Shown here one piece after another: positions 24,314 to 37,505 of a DNA stretch of 64,000 nucleotides. Source of the stretch: Podospora pseudoanserina (taxonomy: Eukaryota; Ascomycota; Sordariomycetes; Sordariales; Podosporaceae). The notes under the pieces were generated by a model. It did not search any database. It saw only the letters and a list, made by a program, of their open reading frames with translations, and had not been told where the DNA came from. The stretch covers positions 248,001 through 312,000 of the forward strand of contig NC_085925.1 of assembly GCF_035222485.1 (NCBI RefSeq). The letters are read 5' to 3'. Each line of letters begins with the position of its first letter. The first letter of the stretch is position 1. The translations under genes were made by a program, and so were the position numbers.

Positions 24314-27300
24314 TACATATATTACGATAATATACTATAGTACTATATTCCCTCATGACTTTACTAACCAGGTCTCTTTTTGAAATAAAATAATTATTTA
24401 TTTGGTAAACCTGTTAATTTTTATTAATATCTTATCGTACTTAACGCTAGTTATTAATTTTTTTAGTTTGCATAATTTAACCATAAAATCAATTGTAATT
24501 CAACTTTATAATTGTTTAAATCGATAAGTATATACTTTGTAAATCTTAATTTTTTATATATATAATATTATTCAATAACCTTTTGAATATCGTTTTTTGA
24601 TTTTCGGTTTGTTAAAGTACTATTTGATCTTTTTTATAATCTTTATAATACCTATATATCTTCCGTACTTCGACTTAAAGATTTCTATTATTAATACCGT
24701 CCTATTTCCTAGCTTTATATATATTTAAATCTTATATTATAGTTTTTCCTCATTACTTTTTTAAATACCTTATAACTTTAATTGTTCCTATTCATACTAT
24801 TTTGTAATATACTTACCTAGATTTTTTTAGTATATATTAAAAGTAAGTTAATTAAAATATATTATGTAATACTTTATTTATCAAGAAAATGAATATTTAA
24901 AAATACTTTTTAAACTTTCTTTCATCAATAATAATAGTTCTATAAACATATTTTTATAGTAGTTAACTCGTGAAATAAATACGTTTACCCTAACTTTCTC
25001 CAAACTTTTTTACAATTAATTTAGAAATTAAACTTTGAAAGAAATCTGATTATTATATTTACTATATATTAAAGACCTTCGGATTATGAAGTATTATATG
25101 CTTTTATAATTTATATTATTAAAGTATAGCCTTTATTTTTTAAATATTTGAATAATAGCGAATAACCTTTTATTATATATTAAGTAATCTTTACGTACCT
25201 CCTCTAGGTTTTTCGAAAAGAAACTTAAAGGGTATAATTTTCTATCGTTATTTTGCTAATTTCATTATTTACCGATCGTATAATTTAATATATTAACCTC
25301 GACCTTTAATAGTTAATTATGGTCTAGTAGTTTAAATACCGGGTTTTTTCAAATAACTTCCTCTAATATCTAAAAGGCCTACTTTGTTTGCTACCTTTAT
25401 TTAAACTCTATATCTTTCTGATTGAATAATTAAATTACTATATAACTCCTATATACCTTCGGATATGTATACCATAAAAGTTTATAATCCTTAAAAATTC
25501 TCTAATGTGTATTTATAATTATAGCGTGGGCCAGTCTTTACCTACTGTAGTTTTTTTAGATTCTATCCGAACTTTACTTAATAATATTAATAACACTAGA
25601 TATATTATTTTTGGTATTTAAATCTCGCTTTTTTCTTTATTAATTAAGAGTCCGGTTTCGTATAACGCGTCGACTATCTTATATCTATATCGATTATATT
25701 CATTTGAAATATATAAGTGAAGAAAAATATTATTATGTTATTAGGGTACTTGCGTATCATATAATCAAGAAAAAATCAGAATACTATAAATGTACTGATT
25801 AATCTGAATAATATAACAAAATAGTCGAAATAGCCATAGGGTATATAAAACGCTATTTTGTATTTATCTTCTTCCGTAGTCGTTAAATAAGTATATTTAA
25901 TAGGTGTATTTCAATATATAAAGCATTTCGCTTTAATTAACTACCTCTATAACCTAGATATTAATAGTAACGGGTAATTAACTTTCATCGTTTCGTTATT
26001 CAATTAATAATAAGCTATCCATAATCGTAAACTACCGTCTTTCCTTCGGTATAAAGAATACGGGGTATTTTACTAGCGATTTAAAGTCTTTAATATATCA
26101 TTGTCTTAAATTCTTATAAAAATACTTCAGTAATTTCGTACTTTATTTCTCGTTAGTATAATAAACTTTAGATAGCTATAGTGTAACTTTTATGATTTTA
26201 CGGTTTCCGCTTTAAAAGGCTCTTTAAATACTTAACTTAGAAGATAAATATCCTCTATATTTTACCGGTACTATTTTTTAAACCTTTTCCTATATTATTA
26301 TAAAAAATATACTTATTAAGTTCTAATATTATTATTAGCCTTATTAACCTTTTTTCTTCGATTTCACCCCCTATACTTCACTTTGTATATACTTTCAATC
26401 TTCTATTGTTAAATAAATACTTTTAAGGGTTTTAAATCATCAGTAACTACTATCTTTCTATTTAATAATAAAATCATAATCCGTATTCTACAATTACCTT
26501 AGGGTTATATCTTTTGAGGGTCCTATATTTATACCGAATATAAGTAGAGTTATTTTCCCTTGGACTATAATATCTAAAGACAGTATTTCTCTATAGACTG
26601 TTTATATCGGAAATAGCCCTTGTATTATAATCTATTCTGTTTTTTATTCTATAATATGATAGCTTAATATATACACTAATTTCAAAATCAGGTTCGTTTC
26701 CATACCTTTATTTATTAATATTACTACCTAAATACCTTTTTCGTACGCTATAATCTAAAAGTATTAATCTTTTCTACTTTATCTCTACGTAACATACCTC
26801 TTTTTTCCCTATAACGCTAAATTTCCGATCATCGATCCGTATAGTTACACTGATATACTTATTAATAGTATTAAGCATCGACGCTTTATAAAATTCACTT
26901 TTTTTTTTTTTTACAGTTTTCATGAAAGCCTATTTTAATCTTTATTATTAATAACACTATATAAGTTATTAATTTTAAATAAAACTACGCAGATTACTAT
27001 TAAATATGTTTAATAAAGATCCAGGAGCCTCTCTTACGTATACTTTACTTTATTATACTTCTTTTTACATATTTCTATAAGTTTAGTTTCGAAAATATAA
27101 AAGCTTTTAAAGTATTAAACCGTATTCTTGTCTTAGTCCTCCTCCTCTTCCTTATAGAAATCGTTAAGTATAGGTTCGAACTACAAAAAGCCCTATCATT
27201 AAGTCTACTTACTGTAAAAATTACCTTCGATTTTTTGTTGATAAATTAATTTAAATGGTGACGAAAATAAGTTTCAAGCCTTATCTTTCCTCTTTTATAA

Positions 27301-27550
27301 TACTCCGGTACCGGGAACCTAAATACCGACATAAATATAGTCGCTATAACGATACTTTAGTCCCGGATCTATTAAACCTCGCTCCCAAATTCCTTAATAC
27401 GTTAAACAAACTATTTTACGGTTATAATAAAAGGTCCTCTGCTATTGAGGCTAGGTAGGACGCTTCCTATCTAAATGTTTTTAGGTACGACTATAATCGT
27501 AAAAAAACGCTTTAACTTATTTATATTAGAGTTAAAGTAAATATATAATA
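24314..27550 (-). mobile_element. Element D: 3'-truncated chromovirus, - strand
   Basis: Colinear with G from about 44.74 kb (integrase) to 49.6 kb (gag start), on the - strand. Its left end is cut exactly where the + strand LTR of C ends, so C or a C-derived LTR probably inserted into it, or an inversion joined them. All frames are broken. A spurious + strand frame at 27255-27458 is antisense to gag. Confidence 0.75.
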
Positions 27551-27937
27551 TGTAACGAACTCCTATCCAGAACTTTTAAAGGGATGATAATTAAAGGTAC
27601 TTTTAAACAATCCTGGTGCGGTATGGCTAAATAGTATATAATAAATAGCTCGTCTTAATTATAAAAGTCTAAATACTAACGATTATATTTAATATTATAT
27701 AGTACGGAACTATCTATCTATACTAGCTAGTTCCTTAGTATATATAGACCTCCATCCTCTAGGTACCTCCGTACTTGGCATACCGCGGCTCACTGGTGAG
27801 TGGTGGTGATCCGGCTTACCTTCGCCAAAAGTGAAGCGCCCCATCACCCTGCAGCCCCGCCGTTACATTTTCCTTGATTGGCTACCACGGCCTGCTACAG
27901 TTCCCACTCAGTCTTGCTATATAGTTAGTCTGTGACA
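27551..27937 (-). repeat. 5' LTR of element D
   Basis: Starts TGTAACGAACTCC and ends AGTCTGTGACA. The outer 150 bases are GC-rich and essentially unmutated (e.g. GGTGATCCGGCTTACC), while the inner half is RIPed. It includes TTAGTATATATAGACC as the TATA region. Confidence 0.85.
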
Positions 27938-29469
27938 CCTTGTAGTATTGAAGTAGTAGTCTACTGTAAAAGAGGGCTTACACAGACTCATTTATAACCA
28001 TAATATACAAAATGAAACCAATATTTTCATCTATTGTTAAAATAATAGGGTTTAATTCTCGTAATAGAGTAAAATAATTTTAAATCTTAACAATTTGAGG
28101 ATAAAAGAAAAAAAATATAAAAATCTTCGGATATAAAAAAAGTACTTTGATTACAACTTTATTTACTATATTAGAATTCAAACCCAAATTTCGGGATAAA
28201 TGGTTAATAAAGCTTTCAGTAAGAATAGCATTTCTAACACTTTTACAAAGGTACGGAAAGTATATTTTTCCTTGATAAAAATTATTGGCACATAATATAC
28301 TTTTAAATCGATATTAAAAGACACACTGAATATTAAGCGTGTTTCTTGAAAATAAAACTAACTTTGTTTTTAAAAATAATAAATTTGATATTTATATCTT
28401 AACTCCCTACTCTATACTCTTTTAAATTTTGTAGTAAAATATAAATAACTATCACTCAATTTAGTATAATTATCTCTGTAAAATTTAACTTTACTATCTC
28501 AGCTAAAATAAATGAAAACTTAAAACTAAAAACGAATTTTCAAAAAAATAAAGACTTGATAGTTATATCTTGAATTAATATCCATAACAATCACGTTAAG
28601 TTTTGAGTTATTACATTAAGGTATGAGATATTTATAGGGCACTTTAATTAATTGTAGAAGTGTTACGAATAAGAGGTCATAGTAAAGATAAGTACTAACA
28701 TAATATAAAAAATATTAATAAAAAGTGTTATTACCTGCTCATTGAAATTATTACAAAAAGCAAAAAAATTAATATAAAAATACTTATAACTCCAAAACCC
28801 TACCTTATAAAAAGGCGCTTTTTATAGGAACCTAGCTTACTAAATCTCTACAAGCTAACTAGCCTCCTAAAAGTTTCAATATATTTAGGTTTTCATTTAG
28901 CAATATAAAAAAATAATCTAAAGAAAATTGTAGAGATTTCACAGCTACTGAAAAACTTATTAATTATATTATATAATTTCATAACTTTAAGTAAATAATA
29001 CAATCATATTAAATGTAAAATTTGTAGTTTTACTTAAAGTTAAAAAGAAAGGTGGAATATGATAAAAATATGTGAATCATAGAGGAAAGCATACCTAGTC
29101 CATTCTAAAAGATAATAAAGATAATAAAAAAGAATTGATATAAAATAATTTTACAATTTTGAATTTTTTACGGTAACTACTATAATGAGCCTTTTATTTA
29201 TAGAGACTTCATTAACTAGATCTCTATAGGTAGACATGTTTTTAATTCTATCTAGATAATTCATTATATTAATTATTATTTTATAAAATAGGACAATATA
29301 TATTTTTCATAATCTTCGTAGAGGCTTATAATATCACTATTCCCGGCTACTTTAGACCCCCGTCATCACTATATATATGGATAATTAAACATAATTCAAT
29401 TGTTAGCTTTTATATTAAACTCTGGCATATTCAGTTATTGTAAAGTATCATATTGAAATTGTTAAAGGC
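27938..29469. other. A+T-rich stretch without recognisable genes
   Basis: No gene or LTR recognised. Two copies of the palindromic motif are seen at about 28800-28862 and 29180-29235. A segment at 29320-29375 (CCCGGCTACTTTAGACC) resembles 16405-16500. Confidence 0.5.
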
Positions 29470-31885
29470 CACTATCAAAGGTTACTTAAATATAATTAAA
29501 CTTATTTTTCCTTAAAATAAAATATTTAAAAGTAATATTTTTATAGACTTTTAACGTCGGAAATAGTATTTACATTATAATCTATTCGTTTTATCTCTTT
29601 TATAATATTCTAACTTAATATATAAATTATAACGAAATTGAGTTATTTTCGGTACTTTTGTTTATTAATATTACTATTTAAATATATTTTTAATATAGTA
29701 TACTTTAAAAGCAAATATTTTTCTTTGACCTTCTCTTTATATAATAGTAACCTCGCTAAAGAGTATCGGGTTATTATTTTTTACCTTTGCCGTACGTCAA
29801 TACTTTTAACGATACTTTTTATAATCCGTTAGAGGCTACTGGCCTCCGCGAAGGGCCGTGAAATACTGTTATTGCGATTATATCCTTTAAAAGTCTCTTT
29901 TTAATCTATATTTCTTAATTATATAGATTCTTTTTAATTACTTCTGTTTAACTTCTCTCTACTTCCCATCTCCAACTTTTCTAAAGTTTTATTACACCTA
30001 TTCCTAATAGCGGTTCCGCTACTTAATCGTTTTCCTTACTTTTTTTATTTAAAAATATAATTCAACTTGCCTTTATATATATAGTACGTAGTCCGGGCTT
30101 AAATATTTCGTAAATATTACTTCTCTTTATAAAATTATACTATCTTTATTACCTGTTTCCATTATTAGTTGAAATAATACCTTATTTATTTAACTATAAA
30201 TTATATTATATTAAAACTATCCTTGAGTTTAATCAGGGCCTAAGTTCTTTACCAGAAATAATCGTTTATATTTTTATAAAACTTTTTTATTTCATTATTA
30301 TTTTCTTAATTAAATATAACTTTCTTGCTTACTTACTCTATAAATAGACTAAAAATTACATAGTAATCTACTTTCATAATATATAATATATTAATATATA
30401 ATAAATTTAAACAAAAGTACCATTTAATATTCCAGACATTTTAATAGAATTATATTATATTTCCTTTCTAAAACATATATTATATAAATAAAATTATGTA
30501 TTTCCACTACTTCGTCATACTAATAGTAACGATCTTTTTATTTTCTTAATATTCTTTTTAATTTTTATGTTTAAACTTTTAAAACTATAATAATATTTAT
30601 TTTACTTCAATCTTTTTATATTACTTATATTACTCTTTTAATATTATTTCTTAAATTGGTCTTTTTTACTATATAGGGTTCTTGTTTTTTCAAAATTTGT
30701 GTAATTATTCCTATAGTAATATATATTAATTTATTCTATAGCTTCTATATTTAAAGATCTCTCTTTCTATGATTTACTTATAACTTTTATATTATTTTTA
30801 GTGGTTTTTAAAAGTTTACTTTTTTTTTTATCTCGGTATATTAATTATAGTTTTCTTTAAAGCTTAAAACTCGCTTTCTCAATACTTGGTAATTACAATC
30901 TCTATAACCTTCGGTTTTTTTAATATAATAATTCCTGTAATCTCTTTCTTTTAGTTAAATTATTTATATTTTTAGGAATCCTTTTCAAAGTATCTTTACT
31001 ATAATTAAAATACTTAAAATTACCTTTACTTTAGCCCCGGCTTCACGGCCTCTATTACTATATAGTATCGACTTTTATTAGATTTACGTATATAGTACCA
31101 GAGTAATTAATATTAAAAGTACCGATTATCGATATATATAACTATAGCGGTATACTCATTAATAATATTAAACTTTATTTCTTTATATAACTCGGTTTTT
31201 TTTTTGGAGCCGTTATATAAAACCTATATTAACCCCGTATTATTATTAATATTATATAGACTATTAATTTTAAATAGAACCGCTTAATCCGTTATGAAAT
31301 ACGTTTAATATAAGTTTATAAATCTCTTTTATACGTACTTTACTTTATTATACTTTTTAAATATTTTTTAAATTTAGTGTCGAAAATATAATAGTTTGTA
31401 AAATATTAAACCGTAATCTTTCTCCTAATTTTCTTTTTTTCCTTTATAGAAACAGTTAACGATAGATTTAAACTATATAAAAGCCTTATTTTAAACTTAA
31501 TAACCGCGAAAACTACTTTTAAAGCTTCGTTTATGAATTAATTTAAAGAATAACGAAAATGTATTTCAAATTAAAGTAAAACCTCTGTAAACTTTACTTT
31601 TGCTCCTCTATAGTACTCCGATACTAAAAACCTAAATATCGATTTAAGTATAATCGTTATAATAATATTTTAACCCCGGGTCTATTAAACTTTATTCTCG
31701 AATACTTTAATAGTTTTAATAAATAATTTTATAGTTATAATACTAAACTTAGTAATTATAGTAAAAAGTCCTCCGTTACTTAAGCTAAGCGGGATACCTT
31801 TTATTTAATCCTTTTTTAATTCTAACTATAGTAATAAAAAACGCCTTTAACTTTTTTATAATAGAGTTAAAGTAAGTATATAACG
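29470..31885 (-). mobile_element. Element E: truncated gag/protease region, - strand
   Basis: Colinear with about 47.1-49.6 kb of G, so it holds gag and part of early pol only. Very heavily mutated. Joined on the right to its 5' LTR. Confidence 0.65.
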
Positions 31886-32271
31886 TATATCGAACCTATA
31901 TTCAGAATTTCTAAGAAGGATACTAGTTAAAGATGCTTTTAAATAACCTTAAATCGGTATAGTTAAATAGCATATAATAAATAATATATTTTAATTATAA
32001 TAGTTTAGATATTAACGATTATAACTTAAATTATATGTTATAGAACTATTTATCTATACTAGCCAGTTCCTCGGTATATATAGATTAGTAGATCACCGTG
32101 GATCACGATACTAAAAGTGATCCTGGATTACTCCTATTACTTTAAGATTACTTGCATCACCGCGCTCCTAGCACTCCCCGGCGCTCCACCTCCTATTAGT
32201 TCCCGTAGCGATTGGCCAGTACCTCCTATTCCCCGTATTCGTTCAACTTACCTATTAGCTTAACTATAATA
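31886..32271 (-). repeat. 5' LTR of element E, fully RIPed
   Basis: Starts TATATCGAACC and ends TTAACTATAATA; both ends are mutated, which suggests an older copy. The middle keeps GC islets (CCCGGCGCTCCACC). It matches the LTR type at 61148. Confidence 0.8.
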
Positions 32272-32439
32272 ATTACTTGTTAACTAACCCTACTAATAAT
32301 TATTATAATGATACCCTAGCTACTTCAATTATTCCCTAACTACTCTCCCTATAGTTATAATAGTTTTATTTTTATTATAATTAGTTTTATTTTTCTATTT
32401 CATTTATTTTTATTTAACTTAACAATTAAAAAAATATAC

Positions 32440-33062
32440 CCCGCGCAGCTTATACTATTTAACCTACCCGTTAGTTTAAACAAAATATAATACCCTTCTC
32501 TAAGTTAACGCCTCGCCAATTAAGTTCTAAAAATAATAAATGTACTTTTTTCTAATTAATATTCTACTATAACTTCTCTTTTTTGAATTTTTGCTTCTAT
32601 ACCTAACTATATTTAAAAATATATTTATATAAGCGTCAAACACTACTACGATTAAACCTGTTTTCTCGAAAAGTTTAGTTTTATAATACTTTGGAATTAA
32701 AACCAATAACCTTTAATATATTGCGTTTTTTTCTATTACTATTACTTACTATATATTAACGTCAACTCTTTAAAAAAATGGAGCGAGAATTTACCGTTCG
32801 GCTAACGCCCCTATAAGCCCCTCTCGTAGCGAAATCCTCCAGTATAGTTCCTTTCAACTTCTCCTTTACGGACCTTACCCTAGGCTATAATTAACCTTTT
32901 AACCTTTTTTTTGGGTTTAACGTAATTAATTTTTCTTCCTTAGCTAATTAAAGTATAGCCGGTAAAGCTTTTTTTTTACTTTTAAAGTAATTAAAATTTA
33001 TAATAGGTTTTTATAAGTTATTATTACTGTTAAGCTAACGGGTAAGTTAGACTGTATACGTG
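32440..33062 (-). mobile_element. Element J: 3' LTR end plus accessory region, truncated
   Basis: CCCGCGCAGCTTATAC and CCCGTTAGTTTAAAC at 32440-32490 resemble the end of the inverted LTR, followed by TAATACCCTTCTC, the complement of a polypurine tract. The following 500 bases resemble the post-LTR accessory region at 33.5-34.2 kb. It stops where the LTR of F1 begins, so F1 may have inserted here. The 32272-32439 segment holds nothing recognisable. Confidence 0.5.
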
Positions 33063-33486
33063 TATAACGAACCTTTATATAAAACCTTTAAAAGGGATAC
33101 GGGTTAAAGGTAGTTTCTCATAATTAATTGGGTATAGCTAAATAGTATATGGAAAGATATATTGATATAAATACTAATACTATAAAGATAAGCTATACTT
33201 ATATACTATAGAACCATCTATCTAGACTAGCTAGTTCCTCTGTATATATAAGCCTTAACCTTTATGTACCTCCGTACTTAGATCTATCTTCTAATCTCTA
33301 GATCCCCCTAGATCTAACTTCCAGACTCTAAATCCCTAACTCTAGCTCTAAATCTCTAGATCTATAAATCTATCTTTTAAACCCTAGATCCTTTTATCTG
33401 TATTAGCTCCTACTCTATATGCCCTACTTATCTATCGCTTTTATTTTATTAGCCGGGGAGACCCCCCACTTTTCTAAACTATAATA
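33063..33486 (-). repeat. 3' LTR of element F1
   Basis: Starts TATAACGAACC and ends CTAAACTATAATA, with CCGGGGAGACCCCCCAC near the end, matching the solo LTR at 50328 in reverse complement. It is followed by TAATACTCCTTCTC, whose complement GAGAAGGAGTATTA is a polypurine tract, so this is the 3' LTR of a - strand element. Confidence 0.85.
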
Positions 33487-33539
33487 TAATACTCCTTCTC
33501 AAGGCCGAAACCCCTACGACTTAATTTATTTTTCCGTTA

Positions 33540-33800
33540 TTAATTATAGTAAGTATTTCTCTTCCTCTTTATTTATTATTATATTTTTAACTAGGTTTCT
33601 AAACGCTTAAACGTCACTCATCCTAAAACTATTTATTATAATACTTTACGTAATGCTATTTTACGTAACTTTACTACTATAATTAATTTTTATATTTATT
33701 ACGAACGCCGTTGATTACTTTATAAACTTTGTTTCCTAATTTTCTTCATCATTTTTTTGATATTGTTTTAATTAACATTTATAAAATTATAATTTAGTAT
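33540..33800 (+). pseudogene. Antisense ORF fragment in F1
   Basis: A + strand frame resembling the one at 53715-53933 in element I (common spacing of FLDRVF/FLTRFL and the hydrophobic IIFIRI-like tract). It is interrupted by stops. Its product is unknown, and matching could partly reflect shared base bias. Confidence 0.3.
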
Positions 33801-34213
33801 AACCGTTTTAACTTTAATATAAAAGAAACAATAGGTTAAGTTACTTACTTTACTAGCGAAGGTCGTTTACCTTCGTAAGTAAAAAAGGTTTAACTTAATA
33901 AAATAGCTTATACCGTTTTTTGTAGTCTTAATAGTTTAAAAGAATTAAACAAAATTAAATAAAACCAATAATTTACTCGTTTGATTTTCCTGCAGGACCG
34001 TCCTATAGTAAAGTCTTTCTCTATGGTCCTATCCGACTTCTCTTTCCTAAATCCCTCCTTGGGCCTTAATTAGCCTTCGGACTTTCATTTAGACTTTAAT
34101 ACCGCCGTTCCTTCCTTCTTAACCGCGTTAAATACCGTTAGTAATATACTTTTTACTTTTTAAAGTAATTAAAACGTATAATACTAATTATATTTAAGTC
34201 CCTTTATATTTTT

Positions 34214-34283
34214 AACCTTATAGTATAGTATATGGTACGTCGGTTACTATATCGAGAGTCTAAGTTCGATGCCCGTCGAGGTT
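34214..34283 (+). other. tRNA-like module, element F1 copy 1
   Basis: 70 nt from AACCTTATAGTATAG to GTCGAGGTT with TACGTCGGTTACTATATCG in the middle and AGTTCGATGCCCG as T-arm. The ends pair (AACC with GGTT). Confidence 0.6.
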
Positions 34284-34420
34284 TTATATTAAATTTATAA
34301 ATACCGTTTGTAAATTTAAATAGTTTTTTTTACTTCCTTGTAAGTAATATATTGTTGAATTTTTTTCACGGTAGTAGAGGCGTATAATATTGGTTAGGTC
34401 CAAATTCATCCGTACCTATT

Positions 34421-34488
34421 TATTTTATAGTATAATATATAGTATATCAATTACTATCGAAGGTATAGGTTCGACTTTTGCTAAGCTT
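34421..34488 (+). other. tRNA-like module, element F1 copy 2
   Basis: A more decayed module about 140 bases downstream of copy 1. GGTATAGGTTCGAC keeps the B-box; the 5' end is mutated. Confidence 0.45.
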
Positions 34489-37400
34489 ATTTAAATTTAG
34501 AAAAACCCGATAGGTTTTTTTAGATTTCAACTTTTTTACTTACCTAAGTTTTACCCGGTCTAGGCATTATTATTAAAAAAAAAATTTACTTATTTAAGTA
34601 ATTAGGATCTACTTTTAGCTCCTATAAATCATTTGTATTTAAATACCTTAATTAAATTGATTAAATATTTTAATTAACTTTTATTATACCGTAAACTTAA
34701 TATTGTGTTTATATTGTATTTCTTTTTTTGTTTTCGGCTACTTCCTATATATTAGCTTTACTTATACATTATATAATATAGGTTCCAAAAGTAAAATACA
34801 CAAGTTATATAATTATAAATATATTATAGTAAGTAACTTTAATTCGAATACCGTTTTCGATTTTTTCCTTTTAACCTTAAATAGGCTTACTCTCTTATAA
34901 TCTATCTTTTTACTAGATTTTTTAGTACGTAAATTATATATAGAAAAGAATATCATATTCCTCTTTTTAAAGCAAGGCCCCTTAAGCTTTTTAATATTAT
35001 AATATTTGTATATCCTTTCCCTTACAAATTTTAATATTTCCTTAAGTGTATTATGAAGTATATGTATTTTTTTTCCTTAACTTTAGCCTTAAGTACTTTT
35101 ACGTTTAATCCTTACCGTAGGTCTACTTTATATTGAAAATTAATATAGAACGATATAATGTTCATTATCTTTATTAACGATATATTATATATTAGTTATA
35201 CCGTAAATAATAGTTTCATTTGATTACGTTAGTCTAAATTAATATAATTTCGTAAATACTATTTTATAATTTAATTAAACTATTCCCGTTTAACTATCCG
35301 TTTATGGGAAATAGGCCGAAAATACTTTATTTATTACCTTTAGCTTCGTTATTAACGCTCATTTAAATTTTAATATAAGTTTAAAATCGCGGTCCGTAGT
35401 AAATTCCTTTAACTATATATATATTATTATAACATACCGTAATACTATATTCGCTAATTACTTTACCGATCAAACTGCTTTATAGAATAAAAGTATACTT
35501 ACTTCGTAAATCTATCCTTTACCGTTAGTATATTACTGTACTTAACGCCGGTTATTACATTTTACACTTTACTAATTCAATAATAAAGTTTATTATAATT
35601 AAATTCGATAATCATTCCGCTATTAGTAATGACTTTAAAAGTCCGTAAAACTTATATTTTGTAAGCTTTATTTTTTCGTACGGATAATAAAATTGAATAG
35701 TCTTCTTCACGTCTTCCTTAATCATTAATTGATTAAGATATTACTTAATATTTTCCCTAGTTTTCATAATACCTATATACCTTTTGACCTTCGATCTATA
35801 AGTTTTTATTACTAGTACTATCCTATTACTTGGTTTTACGTACGTTCGATTTTTATATTATAGTCTTTCCTAAATATTTTTTTCGATACTTAATAACTTT
35901 AACTTTTTTTATTAATAATAATTGATACTATCGTTATTCAATTTGCTTAAGTATTTATTAAAAGTAGTTTATTTACGATATACTATATAATACTTTATTT
36001 ATAGTTATAGTAAGTACTTAAATGTACTATATAACGTCTCTTTAAATAGTAATTATTACTCTGTAAGTATATCCGTATAGTAGTCCGATGGCTAATTAAA
36101 TACGTTTACCCTAACGTTATCCGAAATTTTTTATAGTTGATTTGAAATTAGATTTCGAAAGAAACTTGAATTATTATATTTATCGTATATTAATGACTTT
36201 TATATTAATTAAGTATTATCGGTCAATATAATCCGTATAAATTTATACTTTATTATTAATATTATTAAAATATAACCTTTTTCTTTTAAATACCTCGATA
36301 ATAGTAAATAGCATTTTATTATAAATTAAATAACTTTAATATATCTTTCTTAATTCCAAAAAAAAGGCTATTAAATATAGTTTTCCGTCGTAATTTCGCT
36401 ATTTCAATTATTTACCGATCGTATAATTTAATATAGTAACTGCGACATCGAATAATCGATTAAGATTTAATAATTTAAATACCGGGTCCTTGAAAATACC
36501 TTTTTAGCTCCTAAAAGGCCTCCTCTTTTTCCTATCCCTACCGTGACTTTCTATTTTTTCTATTTCCATAAATAAGTGATTACGTGATACTTACGTAACC
36601 CCAGATAAATATTTAATAGAAATTTATAAATCTTAAAAATTCCCTAATATATATTATTATTATAGAAGAGGCTAGTCTTTCATTACTATATTTTTTTTAA
36701 ATTCCATATAAACCATTCTTAATAATATTAAATATCCTAAATATAGTTTTTTCTATACGTAAAATTCGCTCTTCTTTGTATTAATTAAAAGTGTAGCTCT
36801 ATATAGCGTGTTAAATATCTTTCGTACGTATCGTTTATAATCCTTTAAAATATACAAGTAAATAAAAATATTATCGAGATGGTATATTACTATTTTATTA
36901 AACTACTTCCGGATCTTATAGTTAACAAAAAATTAAGATATTATAGGTATAATATTTAACCTAAATAGTATTACGAAATATTTAAAATAATTATATGGTA
37001 TACAATATACTATTTTTTTATTTATTCCTTTCTTTAATTAATATAAAAGTACATTGAATAAAGATATTTAAAGGTATAAAATATTACGCCCTAATTAATT
37101 AACGTTATAATTTAAATATTAATAGTAGCGGGTAAGTACTTTCTATCATTTCGTTATTTAATTAGCAGTAATTTATATATCATTATAAATTACTATTATT
37201 TTAGGTATAAAGAATATAGGGTACCTTACTCGTAATATAAACTTTTTAATACATTTGTTTAAAAAGTTCTTCTCTAAGTATTTTTATAGTTTTTTCTTGT
37301 ATTTATTATTAATATAGTAAACCTTAAATTACTATATTTTAGCTTCTTTTTTAATTTAATTTTATAGTCTTACAGTCCTTACTCTAAAAATCCCTTTAAA

Positions 37401-37505
37401 TATTTAGCCGTAAAAACTAGGTATCCTCGATATTTTACCGGTACTGCTTTTTTTTATTTTTCTCTATATTATTATAGTTAGTATACTTATTAACAAGCTC
37501 CTTTA

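Larger units (their letters stand above)
33487..37505 (-). mobile_element. Element F1: chromovirus 3' half, - strand
   Basis: Runs from the polypurine tract through accessory region, tRNA-like modules, chromodomain (about 34.54-34.72 kb), integrase and RNase H to RT. The RT box reads HLDN at 36870-36881 instead of YLDD. Text stops at about 37505, where sequence jumps back to an earlier pol position: the start of F2. Confidence 0.75.
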
